Of a DNA stretch of 64,000 nucleotides, positions 7,430 to 15,616 are shown piece after piece. Origin of the DNA: JACZYA01 sp965247455 (GTDB taxonomy: Bacteria > Acidobacteriota > Terriglobia > Acidiferrales > 2-02-FULL-67-57); NCBI GenBank assembly GCA_965247455.1, contig CBDFHE010000010.1, positions 1 to 64,000 on the forward strand. The letters are read 5' to 3'. A model generated the notes under the pieces. That model worked only from the letters and a program-made list of their open reading frames with translations. It was not told where the DNA came from and did not search any database. A program made the position numbers and the translations under genes. Position 1 is the stretch's first letter. Each line of letters begins with the position of its first letter.

Positions 7430-7633
7430 TTAGCCCATGCCGGAGGTTTGCGGGCGCCCGGGGACGATTACCACTTGGTAGGGTGGGGGATACTCCTTTC
7501 GGAACTCGGCCAGGACTTGGTCGGCGGTGGTGCCGGCGGGGCGTTCAATCCATTTTCGCAGCTTGGGGTTCCAGTTGTCTAAGCCGACGACGGTGACCAG
7601 GAAGCGCTGTGGCGAGTCTTTCTTCGTAGCCAT
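7430..7633 (-). CDS. Small hypothetical protein
   Basis: This 67-residue protein begins MATKKDSPQRF and contains DNWNPKLRKWIERPAG and a VVIVPG strand. I do not recognise a family. The frame is open, starts at a plausible ATG and lies downstream of the DUF1232 gene on the same strand, separated by a repeat-bearing gap. It could be a conserved lineage-specific protein. Confidence 0.5.
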   Translation of the reverse strand: MATKKDSPQRFLVTVVGLDNWNPKLRKWIERPAGTTADQVLAEFRKEYPPPYQVVIVPGRPQTSGMG

Positions 7634-7725
7634 CTGGATGAGTTCCCCCTCGGTGTGCCGGGGGTATTGTGCGCCCAAGAAGGAATGGGTGCAAGGCTCT
7701 CTCCTAGCGTGCTCATATTAGGTTG

Positions 7726-7787
7726 GTTCAGCCCAGCGGCTTCTGCCTGCCTGCCGTAGGCAGGGCAAGCAGGCCCGTGGGCTGAAC
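7726..7787. repeat. Hairpin with embedded 19-bp palindrome, copy 3
   Basis: GTTCAGCCCA and TGGGCTGAAC are the outer complementary arms. The variant palindrome CCTGCCTGCCGTAGGCAGG sits between them at 7746-7764, flanked by CTTCTG and GCAAGCAGG. Confidence 0.75.
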
Positions 7788-7852
7788 TGTCGTTATTTGG
7801 TTTGCTTGGAGAGCTGCCCCTGCTGAAAAACATTCCTCGGTGAGTGCAGCGC

Positions 7853-8302
7853 TCAGTTCGTCCACCGGCGGCGGTCGTCGTCGGGGACGACGCGGGCGGT
7901 GGTGCTGATGGGTGCGGCGGGGGACTGACGGGCGCCGGCGGCTCGAGCGCGGGCGAAGAGAAGCTGCTGGAGGCGACCGGGAACCAGAGCGGCTGCCCGG
8001 CGTGCCAGCCACTGCAAGCGTCGCAGGGTCCTCACGTCACCGCGCCAGTGCTCCAGCAAGATGGCGTCGTCAATCTGATTGAGCACACCATCGAGCAGCA
8101 GCAGGAGAGCTACCAAGTCGTCGAGCTGGCCCAGCACGGGGATGAAGTCAGGGATGAGATCCCAGGGAGAAACCAGATAGACGCCCAGGCCCGTGAGGAC
8201 GAGCTTGGTGCGGGTAGGTACACGCTCGTCGGCGATGAGCTTGGGGATCAGCAGCGCCAGCCGTGGCAGCGCCAGCAGGTTTTCTTTCAGCCAGGGTTTC
8301 AT
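7853..8302 (-). CDS. DUF1232 (YkvA-like) membrane protein
   Basis: This 149-residue protein contains the DUF1232 signature GVYLVSPWDLIPDFIPVLGQLDDLVAL followed by a hydrophobic LLLLLDGVL segment, so it probably associates with the membrane. The domain's molecular role is not established. It lies 36 bp downstream of the MocA-like gene on the same strand. The C-terminus is Arg- and Ala-rich and looks disordered. Confidence 0.8.
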   Translation of the reverse strand: MKPWLKENLLALPRLALLIPKLIADERVPTRTKLVLTGLGVYLVSPWDLIPDFIPVLGQLDDLVALLLLLDGVLNQIDDAILLEHWRGDVRTLRRLQWLARRAAALVPGRLQQLLFARARAAGARQSPAAPISTTARVVPDDDRRRWTN

Positions 8303-8338
8303 CGGGCGTCTTCCACTCCGCTGGGATAAGGTTTCAAG

Positions 8339-8938
8339 CTAGCCAGGCGGTTGCTTGGAAAGGATTTTTTCATAGGCGGCGCGGTCGTTGGTGTTGAGCA
8401 GCACACCTTCCTCCTCGGTCGGCAACTCCAGTATATCATCGGCGTGCCCGCGGACAACGTGACGCGCGCCCACCTTGAGCGGCGCCGTGCGCAGCTCGTC
8501 AAACAGTTTGGTGGAGAAGAGCACCGGGTGGCCTCGGCGGCTCCGATAAGTGGGTATGGCGATGAGCTTGCCGCCGGCGCGGAAGTTTTCCCTCAGCGCG
8601 CGGATCAGCGTGCTCGACACGCAAGGGTGATCCACCAGGCAGACGACGGCGGCTTCGACGTCAGTCGGCAAGCTGTTGAGGCCGGCGATGAGCGAGCTCA
8701 GCATACCTTTCTGCCAGTCGGGATTGAGGACGACTTCGCCCGCGCCGAAGGAAATGACTTTCTGCACTTCGTCCGCGTTCGCGCCCAGCACTACCCGCAC
8801 CGCATCAACCTCGGAGTGTCTGAGCGCTGTCAGTAGATGCTCAAGGAAAGTCCTGTCGCCCCACCGCAGCAAGGCCTTGTCCTGCCCCATGCGGGAAGAA
8901 GCGCCCGCGGCCAGGATGATGCCGGCAATGCGGTTCAT
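8339..8938 (-). CDS. MobA-like nucleotidyltransferase, molybdenum cofactor cytidylyltransferase (MocA) type
   Basis: The N-terminal LAAGASSRMGQDKALLRWG is the nucleotide-binding signature of the MobA/MocA NTP-transferase fold. CLVDHP matches the metal-binding aspartate strand, and RRGHPVLFS is typical of the MocA branch. MocA adds CMP to the molybdopterin cofactor for xanthine-dehydrogenase-type enzymes. The gene directly follows xdhC on the same strand, which supports the MocA rather than MobA assignment. No molybdenum hydroxylase structural gene is in the window. Confidence 0.82.
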   Translation of the reverse strand: MNRIAGIILAAGASSRMGQDKALLRWGDRTFLEHLLTALRHSEVDAVRVVLGANADEVQKVISFGAGEVVLNPDWQKGMLSSLIAGLNSLPTDVEAAVVCLVDHPCVSSTLIRALRENFRAGGKLIAIPTYRSRRGHPVLFSTKLFDELRTAPLKVGARHVVRGHADDILELPTEEEGVLLNTNDRAAYEKILSKQPPG

Positions 8939-9004
8939 GGGTAGCCGCCAGGGGCCCGCGAACAGCGGCCAGTGAGATTATGCATAAAGGGCGAGGAGCA
9001 GTAG

Positions 9005-9841
9005 CTAAGAAGAGACTTCAACAGAGGAGGCTTCCGCCTTGGACTGGCCGATGGTTTTGGCGTGGGGGAGGGGGACGTTGCGGCGGACGGCGATCAGTTC
9101 GGCCACGATGCTGACGGCAATCTCCTCCGGCGATAGGGCGCCGATTTCCAGTCCGATGGGGGCGTGCACGCGCTCGAGTTTTTCACGAGCGATGCCTTCT
9201 TCTCCCAACGCTTTGTAGATGGAGAGGACCTTGCGCTTGCTGCCGATCAGGCCAACGTAGCGGGTGCGGGTGCCGACGGCCCAGCGCAGCACCCGCATGT
9301 CGTCCTTGTGGCCGCGGGTGGCGATGACAAGATAAGAGGATTCATTGGGATCGAGTTGCGCGAAGACTTTCTCCCAATCGTCGGCGTACACCTGGCTGGC
9401 GTCGGGGAAGCGATCGCGGTTGGCAAAGCGGGCGCGGTCGTCCACCACGATGGTGCCGAAGCCGGCCATTGCAGCGATGCGGGAGACGTGCTGGTTGACG
9501 TGGCCGGCGCCAAAGAGATAGCAGAGCGGCTGGGGCAGCAGCGGCTCGACGTAGATTTCCAGCGTGCCGCCGCAGGTCAGCCCGGCGTCGTAGCGCGGGT
9601 CGGCGTTGAGGTTGAAGGTGAGCTTGCGGGGCTTCTCCTCGCGCATGACTTCTTGGGCGGCGGTCCAGACGTCGGCTTCGACGCAGCCGCCGCCGACGGT
9701 GCCGACCAGGGAGCCGTCGTCGCGGACCAGCAGCTTGGAGCTCTGGAAGCTGGGGATGGAGCCCTGGGTATGGACAATCGTCGCCAGCGCGGCCTTACGG
9801 CCCTGCTGGCGGAGTCGAACGATTTCTTCGTAGATGTCCAT
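9005..9841 (-). CDS. XdhC family molybdenum-enzyme maturation factor
   Basis: XdhC proteins bind the molybdenum cofactor and promote its sulfuration before insertion into xanthine-dehydrogenase-type enzymes. The N-terminal half shows GSIPSFQSSKLLV and GTVGGGCVEADV. The middle has GLTCGGTLEIYVEPL, and the C-terminal Rossmann half has YLFGAGHV, VVDDR and YVGLIGSKRK. The ATG at 9839-9841 was chosen because typical XdhC proteins begin with DIYEEI-like sequence; the 24 upstream codons look unrelated. It heads a run with the MocA-like gene. Confidence 0.88.
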   Translation of the reverse strand: MDIYEEIVRLRQQGRKAALATIVHTQGSIPSFQSSKLLVRDDGSLVGTVGGGCVEADVWTAAQEVMREEKPRKLTFNLNADPRYDAGLTCGGTLEIYVEPLLPQPLCYLFGAGHVNQHVSRIAAMAGFGTIVVDDRARFANRDRFPDASQVYADDWEKVFAQLDPNESSYLVIATRGHKDDMRVLRWAVGTRTRYVGLIGSKRKVLSIYKALGEEGIAREKLERVHAPIGLEIGALSPEEIAVSIVAELIAVRRNVPLPHAKTIGQSKAEASSVEVSS

Positions 9842-10064
9842 GGCCGTCAGCAAGTCTAGCCTACTGCTGGGCGAAACGGCTGTCAACGCTGAGCCAGGGA
9901 GATAGCAGGCCAAGATCGAAGGAAAAACGGGTGCTGAGCACCTCTTCCGGACAATTTGAGCAGGGAGTTAGACTGTGGTGCGCGTGGGGAGATTGTCTCG
10001 GCGATTGACCGCGTGCGGGTGGGCGCGGTAGGCTTCGCGAAGGACGGAAGGAGAATGAGGAGAA

Positions 10065-11737
10065 ATGGGAAGTTCTACTGGGAATCGGAAGGGCGGCATC
10101 CAAGTGGCCCACCTGGCGTCCGGTCGAAAGCCTGCGCCGGCGCCCATCTGCGCCTGGCACGATGCTTTGTGGGTCATGTCGTGCGGCGAACCGGCGCGCG
10201 ACGCCAGGACAGACCTTTGCATCCTGCATTCCAAAGAGGCCAATAAGGATCGGGGCGCATTCTACGATCGCGTAGGGGAGAAGCTGCGCGCCCGGGACTA
10301 CAACTTTGCCGGCGTGATCTTCCCGGAGGACACGGACTTTTCCGGGAAGGAGTTTGTCAACGCCAATTTCCGCGAGGCGGAATTCCGGGGGAGAGCAGAC
10401 TTCTCCGGGGCGGTGCTGGGCGGCGCGACTAATTTCTTCCTGGCCAAGTTCAGGGAGGCGGCGGTCTTCTCGCGCGCGCGGCTGGACGGCGAGGCCCGCT
10501 TCTCTTCAGTCGAGTTTGGCGGCGCGGCCTACTTCACGCGGGCGGTGTTCAGCGGCTCGGCGGTTTTCTTCAAGGCACGCTTCGACGCTGAGGCCTCTTT
10601 CTTGGAAGCCGAGTTCCACGGGCCGGCGCATTTCGTGCGCGGTAAGTTTTCCGGCCGCGCAGAGTTTGCCGGGGCGGAATTCCAACAGGTGGCGGATTTC
10701 CACTGGGCGAGCTTTTCGGGCGAGACCAGTTTCGCGCAGACCGTCTGGGGCGGGAACGACACGCTGACCTATGGTTCCCCAGCCCGGCCCAGCTTCTTGG
10801 GCGCAGCCTCGTTCTTCGAAGCCAACTTCGGCGGGAAGACCTACTTTGCCGGGAACCGGTTGGCGGGGGCGGTGGACTTTGTTCGGGCGCAGTTCGCCGG
10901 GGCGGTGTTCTTTACCTCACGTCCACTTCGGCCCGGGGTACTGCCGGAACCCAGGGAAGTGGGGAAAGAAGCGGCGGAAAACGCCCACGAGCCGGCGGAG
11001 CTGCTGGTGGGGAGAACCACGGAGGGAGAAGAGCAGCACGCTCCCGCCGCATCAAAGGAAGAACAGGCACCAGAACTGTGTTTTGAGGAAGTCTTCTTGG
11101 AGCAACCGCAACGGGTGCGGTTTGACAACTTCGATCTGCGGCGCACCACCTTGGCGGGCACGAATCTGCGCCACGCCGGCTTCCACAATTGCCGCTGGTC
11201 CCGCAAACGGGGACGCTTTGCCGTGTATGACGAGGTGAAGGCAGGGGAGGCGACCCGGAGGCGCTGCGCCTGCTGTATCGAGACCTGCGAGCCAACCTGG
11301 AGGAAGCCCGTGAGGTGCGCACGGCGGGGGACTTCTATTACGGCGAGATGGAACTCCGGCGCAAAGCGCGCCGCCGTGGGCGAGACCTGGGCCGGTGGCT
11401 GCGGCGATTCTTTTCGCCCCACACATTTTATTGGCTGGCGGGCGGGTACGGCGAGCGGCTGCTGCGCGCCGTGTTGTTTTTCGGTTTCCTGGTGGCGCTG
11501 TTCGGGTGGTTGTTCCACCAGCAAAGTTTTCTTCGGGTGCTGGAGGGACAAGTGGTGGACTCGCCCGGGTGGGCGGCCTGCCTGGGCCATAGCCTGCGGG
11601 CGCTGACGTTGCAAGCCAACTTCTATCTCCAGCCGTACTCCGAGTGGGCGCACCGGCTGACGCTGCTGGCCCGCTTTGTGGGCCCGCTTCAAATCGTCCT
11701 CGTCGCTGTAACTCTGCGACGCCGTCTGCGACGATAG
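10065..11737 (+). pseudogene. Pentapeptide-repeat membrane protein, frameshifted
   Basis: The first frame (10065 to about 11250) begins behind GAGGAGA and contains about 20 units of the A(D/N)F-x-x form, predicted to fold as a right-handed quadrilateral beta-helix. A Cys/His cluster (CAWHD, MSCGEP, CILHS) precedes it. The second frame continues from about 11245 to 11737 with PEALRLLYRDLRANLEEAREVRTAGDFYYGEME, two hydrophobic segments and an Arg-rich end. The two halves clearly belong to one protein, so about one base is missing or extra near the GGCAGGGGAGGCG run. It could be a sequencing error or a true lesion. Confidence 0.75.
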
Positions 11738-11802
11738 CTTGAGGTCATTCGCACCGGACAGGGGAGAAGATTGTCGTTGCTGGCGAGCGCGCCGGAGGTG
11801 AG

Positions 11803-12735
11803 CTAGTCGCCGCCGCCGGCGGCCAAAGACTTGAGAGATGCCACCTGAATACCGCTGGGCCGCAGGAATTCTCTCGGGTTGAGCGGATGGTTGTTGAGTC
11901 GAACTTCATAGTGCAGGCTGGGAGCGGTGGCCCGGCCGGTTCTGCCCACGTAGCCGATCACGTCCCCGCGCTGCACCGCCTGGCCCAGGTGGGCGCGGAA
12001 ATTGGAGAGGTGGGCGTAGAGGGTAGTGATCCCGCCGCCGTGATCGACAACGACGGTGCGACCGTAGCCGGCCTGCTGGCCGGCGACCACCACAAACCCG
12101 TCGGCAGCTACACGTACCGGAGCTCCGTACCGGGTAGAACCAATGTCCACTCCCGCATGCCAAGCACCCTCGCCGTTGAAGGGATCAATGCGCTGGCCGA
12201 AGCCGGAGCTGAGTCGCCCCCGCACCGGCCACAGCGACGGGGTGTAGGCCAGTTGGGTTAGGTCACGACCGGGCAGCGGCCGGACCCCGCTGGCATAGAG
12301 CTTGACGGCGCCGGCGTGGCGGCGCAGGTAGCGGAAGCGAGCCAGGCTGTCGCGGTACTGAGCGGAGGGCGCTTGCCGGACACCGGCGGTCTCGAGCGTG
12401 CCGAAGGAGGTCTGGCGCAACCGCAGCAGGTTGAAGCTGGCGGCCACTTCGCCGGCCAGCGACTCCAGGCTGGTGAGGCGCTGTTGGGTGGTGGCGACGG
12501 CGGCCTGCAAACTTTGATTTTGCTGGCGGAGTTGCTCGCGCTCGGTGCGCACCTGCTGGTAGTCGCGCACAGTGAGGAGCAGGTGAAGGTAGGAAGCCAC
12601 GCCCGCTACCAGCACGCCGGCCCCCACCAGCGCAGCCAGCAGGATGAGGTGGACGGCATAGCTTGGCAGCGGAAGCTTGCGGACGCGTCCGCTGGCACCG
12701 TGAGCAAAAACCAGAGTGTAAAAACGCTTCTGCAT
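11803..12735 (-). CDS. M23 family peptidase with coiled coil, envelope-located
   Basis: The protein has a short cytoplasmic N-terminus and one transmembrane helix (around YAVHLILLAALVGAGVLV). A coiled coil follows (VRTEREQLRQQNQSLQAAV), then a C-terminal LytM/M23 domain. Zinc-ligand motif HAGVDIG is intact, as is YAHLSN. The usual HLH motif reads SLH (APSLHYEV), so the first histidine, thought to help catalysis, is missing while the zinc ligand remains. It is 41 bp downstream of the bactofilin gene on the same strand. That pairing is known elsewhere from cell-shape control. The ATG at 12733-12735 fits the membrane topology. Confidence 0.85.
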   Translation of the reverse strand: MQKRFYTLVFAHGASGRVRKLPLPSYAVHLILLAALVGAGVLVAGVASYLHLLLTVRDYQQVRTEREQLRQQNQSLQAAVATTQQRLTSLESLAGEVAASFNLLRLRQTSFGTLETAGVRQAPSAQYRDSLARFRYLRRHAGAVKLYASGVRPLPGRDLTQLAYTPSLWPVRGRLSSGFGQRIDPFNGEGAWHAGVDIGSTRYGAPVRVAADGFVVVAGQQAGYGRTVVVDHGGGITTLYAHLSNFRAHLGQAVQRGDVIGYVGRTGRATAPSLHYEVRLNNHPLNPREFLRPSGIQVASLKSLAAGGGD

Positions 12736-12776
12736 TGAACCGTTACGCAACCTCCCCAACCCCGTGGGGTTGGGCT

Positions 12777-13205
12777 TTATCCGCCAACTTCCTCGGACGC
12801 CAGCGCCGCTACCGGCTGGGCCAGCTCAGGTTCGGCCAGCTTGATCTCTCCCCGCATGTGGGAGCGACCTTCGAGTACACCACCGGGCTGGATTATCAAC
12901 GAGGGCGTGAACACATCTCCTTCCACCACGCCACCGGGAAGAATCTCGACCCGGTTGGCGCCGTGAACGTCCCCGTTGACTTGTCCCGCCACCGAGACGA
13001 CTTCGCCTTCCACGTTGCCCTGGATCCGAGCGTTTTCGCCCAAAATAAAGTGGTCCCTGGAGCGCACCACGCCCTTGATTTCTCCGTCAATCCGGAAGGT
13101 GCCGGCCAGGTCGAGTGTGCCGTCCAACTTGACTTCTTTGTCCAGGAAGCCAATCCATTCGGCCCGGTCGGCTGCATTGCGATCGCCCAACCAATGTTTT
13201 TTCAT
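12777..13205 (-). CDS. Bactofilin family cytoskeletal protein
   Basis: This 142-residue protein has the bactofilin beta-helix core: a DGTLDLAGTFRIDGEIKG start and repeating G-x-V/I strands such as GNVEGEV, GQVNGDVHG and GVVEGDVF. Bactofilins polymerise into membrane-associated filaments and often recruit peptidoglycan hydrolases. The M23 peptidase gene lies immediately downstream, so the two probably form one operon acting on the cell wall. The tail is Ala- and Glu-rich. Confidence 0.9.
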   Translation of the reverse strand: MKKHWLGDRNAADRAEWIGFLDKEVKLDGTLDLAGTFRIDGEIKGVVRSRDHFILGENARIQGNVEGEVVSVAGQVNGDVHGANRVEILPGGVVEGDVFTPSLIIQPGGVLEGRSHMRGEIKLAEPELAQPVAALASEEVGG

Positions 13206-13419
13206 GATCGACCTCGGAAGCGAATTGAAGCCCTGGCGGGTGGAAGGGAAATTGTCGGGCGGCGATGGGATTCCAGTGGCGGCAGCACGTTCACAGTCCT
13301 CTCAGAGAAGATTTCTTGTGGGTGCGCCTGCGTTCCGTCGGTGAGGCGGAGCCGGCGAGTCCTGGGAACGAAGCCAGGACGGCTGCCAAGGCAGCGACGC
13401 AGAAGAGAAAGGTAATAAG

Positions 13420-15091
13420 CCCGGATTTCCGATTTGGCTGTGGTACCGTATCGCCAGGACCAGTCGCTGCGCCTTGAGTTTTGGGGCTCCGACGTAAGGA
13501 ACCACACTACGGAGGGTGACACCCGGTGGGTGAATTACAACACGAGCCATTCCAGTTCGCGTTCAACGGCTTCTTGAAAGTCGCGTTCCAGGGATCGCGC
13601 GTCACTTCTGACGCTGGCCTCATTCTGGTGCGCGAGTTGGATGAACGTCTGGGGCTGGAGACACTCATCGCCGAGCACCTGAGCGATTCCCGACAGGGGA
13701 TGAACACCCAGTTCAGCGTGGTGGATCTCCTGCGGCAGTCGGTCTACAGTCGCCTCGCGGGCTACGAAGATCTCAACGACGCGGGGCGCGTGTCGGCAGA
13801 CCCAACATTTCGTCTCATCGGGTCGCCAAAGCGCTGGGACCGGGGTGCGGCGCTGACATCGACGCTGCATTGGTTCGAGACAGAGCGGCTGACCCACGAG
13901 GAGAATCTCGTCGGGTTGAGGGGCCGTGAACCGGGAGGTGCTTGCACAGGCCGAGATGGCGACGCGCGCCGACCGGATCGTGCTCGACATGGATTCGAGC
14001 GAGAGCCCGGTGCATGGGGCGCAGGAAGGGAGCGCCTATAACGGGCACTTCGAGTCCGTCTGCTACCACCCGCTGTTTCTGTTCACCGAGCATGGGGACT
14101 GCCTCGCCGCCACGCTGCGGCCAGGCAACGTGCATAGCGCCGACGACTGGGACGACCTGCTCGTACCGGAGATTGACCGGCAGCAGGTGGAGGGCAAGCG
14201 CGTAGCGTTCCGCGCAGACGCCGCGTTCGCGAAGCCCGAGATCTACGACGCGCTCGAGCAGCGCGACGTGGACTATGCCATTCGCATGCCGGCGAACAAG
14301 AGCTTGGAGCTGGAAATCGAAGACATCCTCTTTCGTCCGCCGGGACGGCCGAGCTGCAAGCCCTTGGTGCGCTACCAGAGTTTCCGCTATCAGGCCAAGA
14401 GCTGGACCACGCCCAGACGGATCGTCGCCAAGGTGGAGCACCACCAAGGTGAGCTGTTCCCTCGCGTCGGCTTCATCGTGACCAACATGGCCCTCCCGAG
14501 CCGCTCGGTCGTGCGGTTTTACAACAAGCGCGGTACGGCGGAGCAATGGATCAAGGAAGGCAAAGCAGGCCACCCACTGGACGCGGCTGTCGTGCCATCG
14601 TTTCCGGGCGAACGAGGTGCGCCTGCAACTGAGCGTCCTGGCCTACAATCTGGGCAACTTGTGGCGCAGACTGGTCCTTCCGCTGCGGGTCAAGCGCTGG
14701 TCGCTCACGAGTCTCCAGCAGCGACTGGTGAAAACTGGGGGCCGGCTGGTGAAGCATGCGCGGTACTACTGGCTTCTGCTGGCGGAAGGGCATCTCACGC
14801 GGCGGCTGTTCGGCGACATGCTGCGGAGGATCTGGGCGCTACCCGTGCCGGCAGGCTGACGCGCGGCCTGAAGTGCAACGAAGCCCGCCCGGCGATGACA
14901 CGGGGCACACGTGTGGAGCGGTGTCTGAGAAATGCCCGAAAAGCAGGGGTTCCAGTCGGTCGCACGTCGGCGCGGGCTCAGATGAAGGCCTTTGAAGCTG
15001 AGCGATTGTGCGACGATCGAAGTTTTTGTGCGATCGGCGGCGATCGGGTGTATAAACGTGCCATCAGGGGCAGGCAAAACGGAAATCCCGG
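13420..15091 (+). mobile_element. IS1380-family insertion sequence, degenerate
   Basis: The element is about 1.67 kb. Imperfect inverted ends CCCGGATTTCCGATTTGGC (from 13420) and CCGGGATTTCCGTTTTGCC (read inward from 15091) match at most positions. The transposase between them has the IS1380 sequence pattern but two frameshifts. The 4 bp outside the ends (TAAG and TTAA) do not match, so no target duplication is visible. The right end touches TTAAGACACTAC, the remnant of a MITE-like terminal repeat, and the inverted ccm duplication begins there. Confidence 0.82.
13526..14859 (+). pseudogene. IS1380-family transposase with two frameshifts
   Basis: Three pieces in different frames assemble one DDE transposase. 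13526 to about 13920 covers FNGFLKVAFQGSRVTSDAGL to THEENLVGL. The next piece runs to about 14565 with RIVLDMDSSESPVHG, NVHSADDW and FRADAAFA. The last runs to 14859 with THWTRLSCHRFRANEVRLQLSVLAYN. One extra base near 13916 (TTGAGGGG) and one near 14565 (GGCAAAGCAGG) explain the shifts. The element is probably immobile unless these are sequencing errors. Confidence 0.85.
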
Positions 15092-15118
15092 TTAAGACAC
15101 TACTCCAGCCGGCCTGAA

Positions 15119-15147
15119 TTGACACCTCACAGGTACGAGGCTATAGT
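15119..15147 (+). promoter_or_regulatory. Sigma-70-type promoter of the ccm operon
   Basis: TTGACA (15119-15124), 17 bp and TATAGT (15142-15147) lie upstream of ccmE. An AGCGGGGGGCGGAGGAG stretch just before the start at 15182 supplies the ribosome-binding site. Confidence 0.8.
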
Positions 15148-15181
15148 AGAATGGAGGCCCAGCGGGGGGCGGAGGAGCGTC

Positions 15182-15610
15182 ATGAACACGAAGCAATGGA
15201 AGTTCGTGGCTGGGTCGGTGGTTATCCTCGCAGTTCTGGTCTGGTTGGGCGTCAGCGGTTTTCAGGAAAGCAAGACCTACTACGTCACACTCCCTGAGTT
15301 GCGCGCCGAGGGCATGCGCGCCTACGAAATCCGTTTACGGGTGGCGGGCAACGTGCTCCCCGGCTCCATCCAGCGCCGGGACGGCAAGGTACATTTCACC
15401 CTCTACCAGGACAAAGACCGATTGCCGGTCCGCTACGTCGGCAGCGATCCCCTCCCGGACACTTTCGTGGACGAGGCGCAAGCGGTCGTGACCGGAGAGT
15501 TCGGCCCCGACGACGTCTTTGTGGCCCGGCAGGTGCAAGCCAAGTGCGCTTCCAAGTACGAGGCGCTGCCCCCCGGCGTCCAGCCCGAATCGGCCGACGC
15601 CAGCCGCTAA
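15182..15610 (+). CDS. ccmE: Cytochrome c maturation haem chaperone CcmE (copy 2, CxxxY type)
   Basis: This 142-residue periplasmic haem chaperone has an N-terminal anchor and the motif Cys122-Ala-Ser-Lys-Tyr126 as its presumed covalent haem site. It heads the ccm operon and is followed after 6 bp by ccmF. It equals the copy at 536-964 apart from the last residue. The Cys form of the motif marks the variant System I, which was first described in genomes without CcmH. A CcmH-like gene is present here, so this operon combines features of both types. Confidence 0.93.
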   Translation: MNTKQWKFVAGSVVILAVLVWLGVSGFQESKTYYVTLPELRAEGMRAYEIRLRVAGNVLPGSIQRRDGKVHFTLYQDKDRLPVRYVGSDPLPDTFVDEAQAVVTGEFGPDDVFVARQVQAKCASKYEALPPGVQPESADASR

Positions 15611-15616
15611 GATCGC

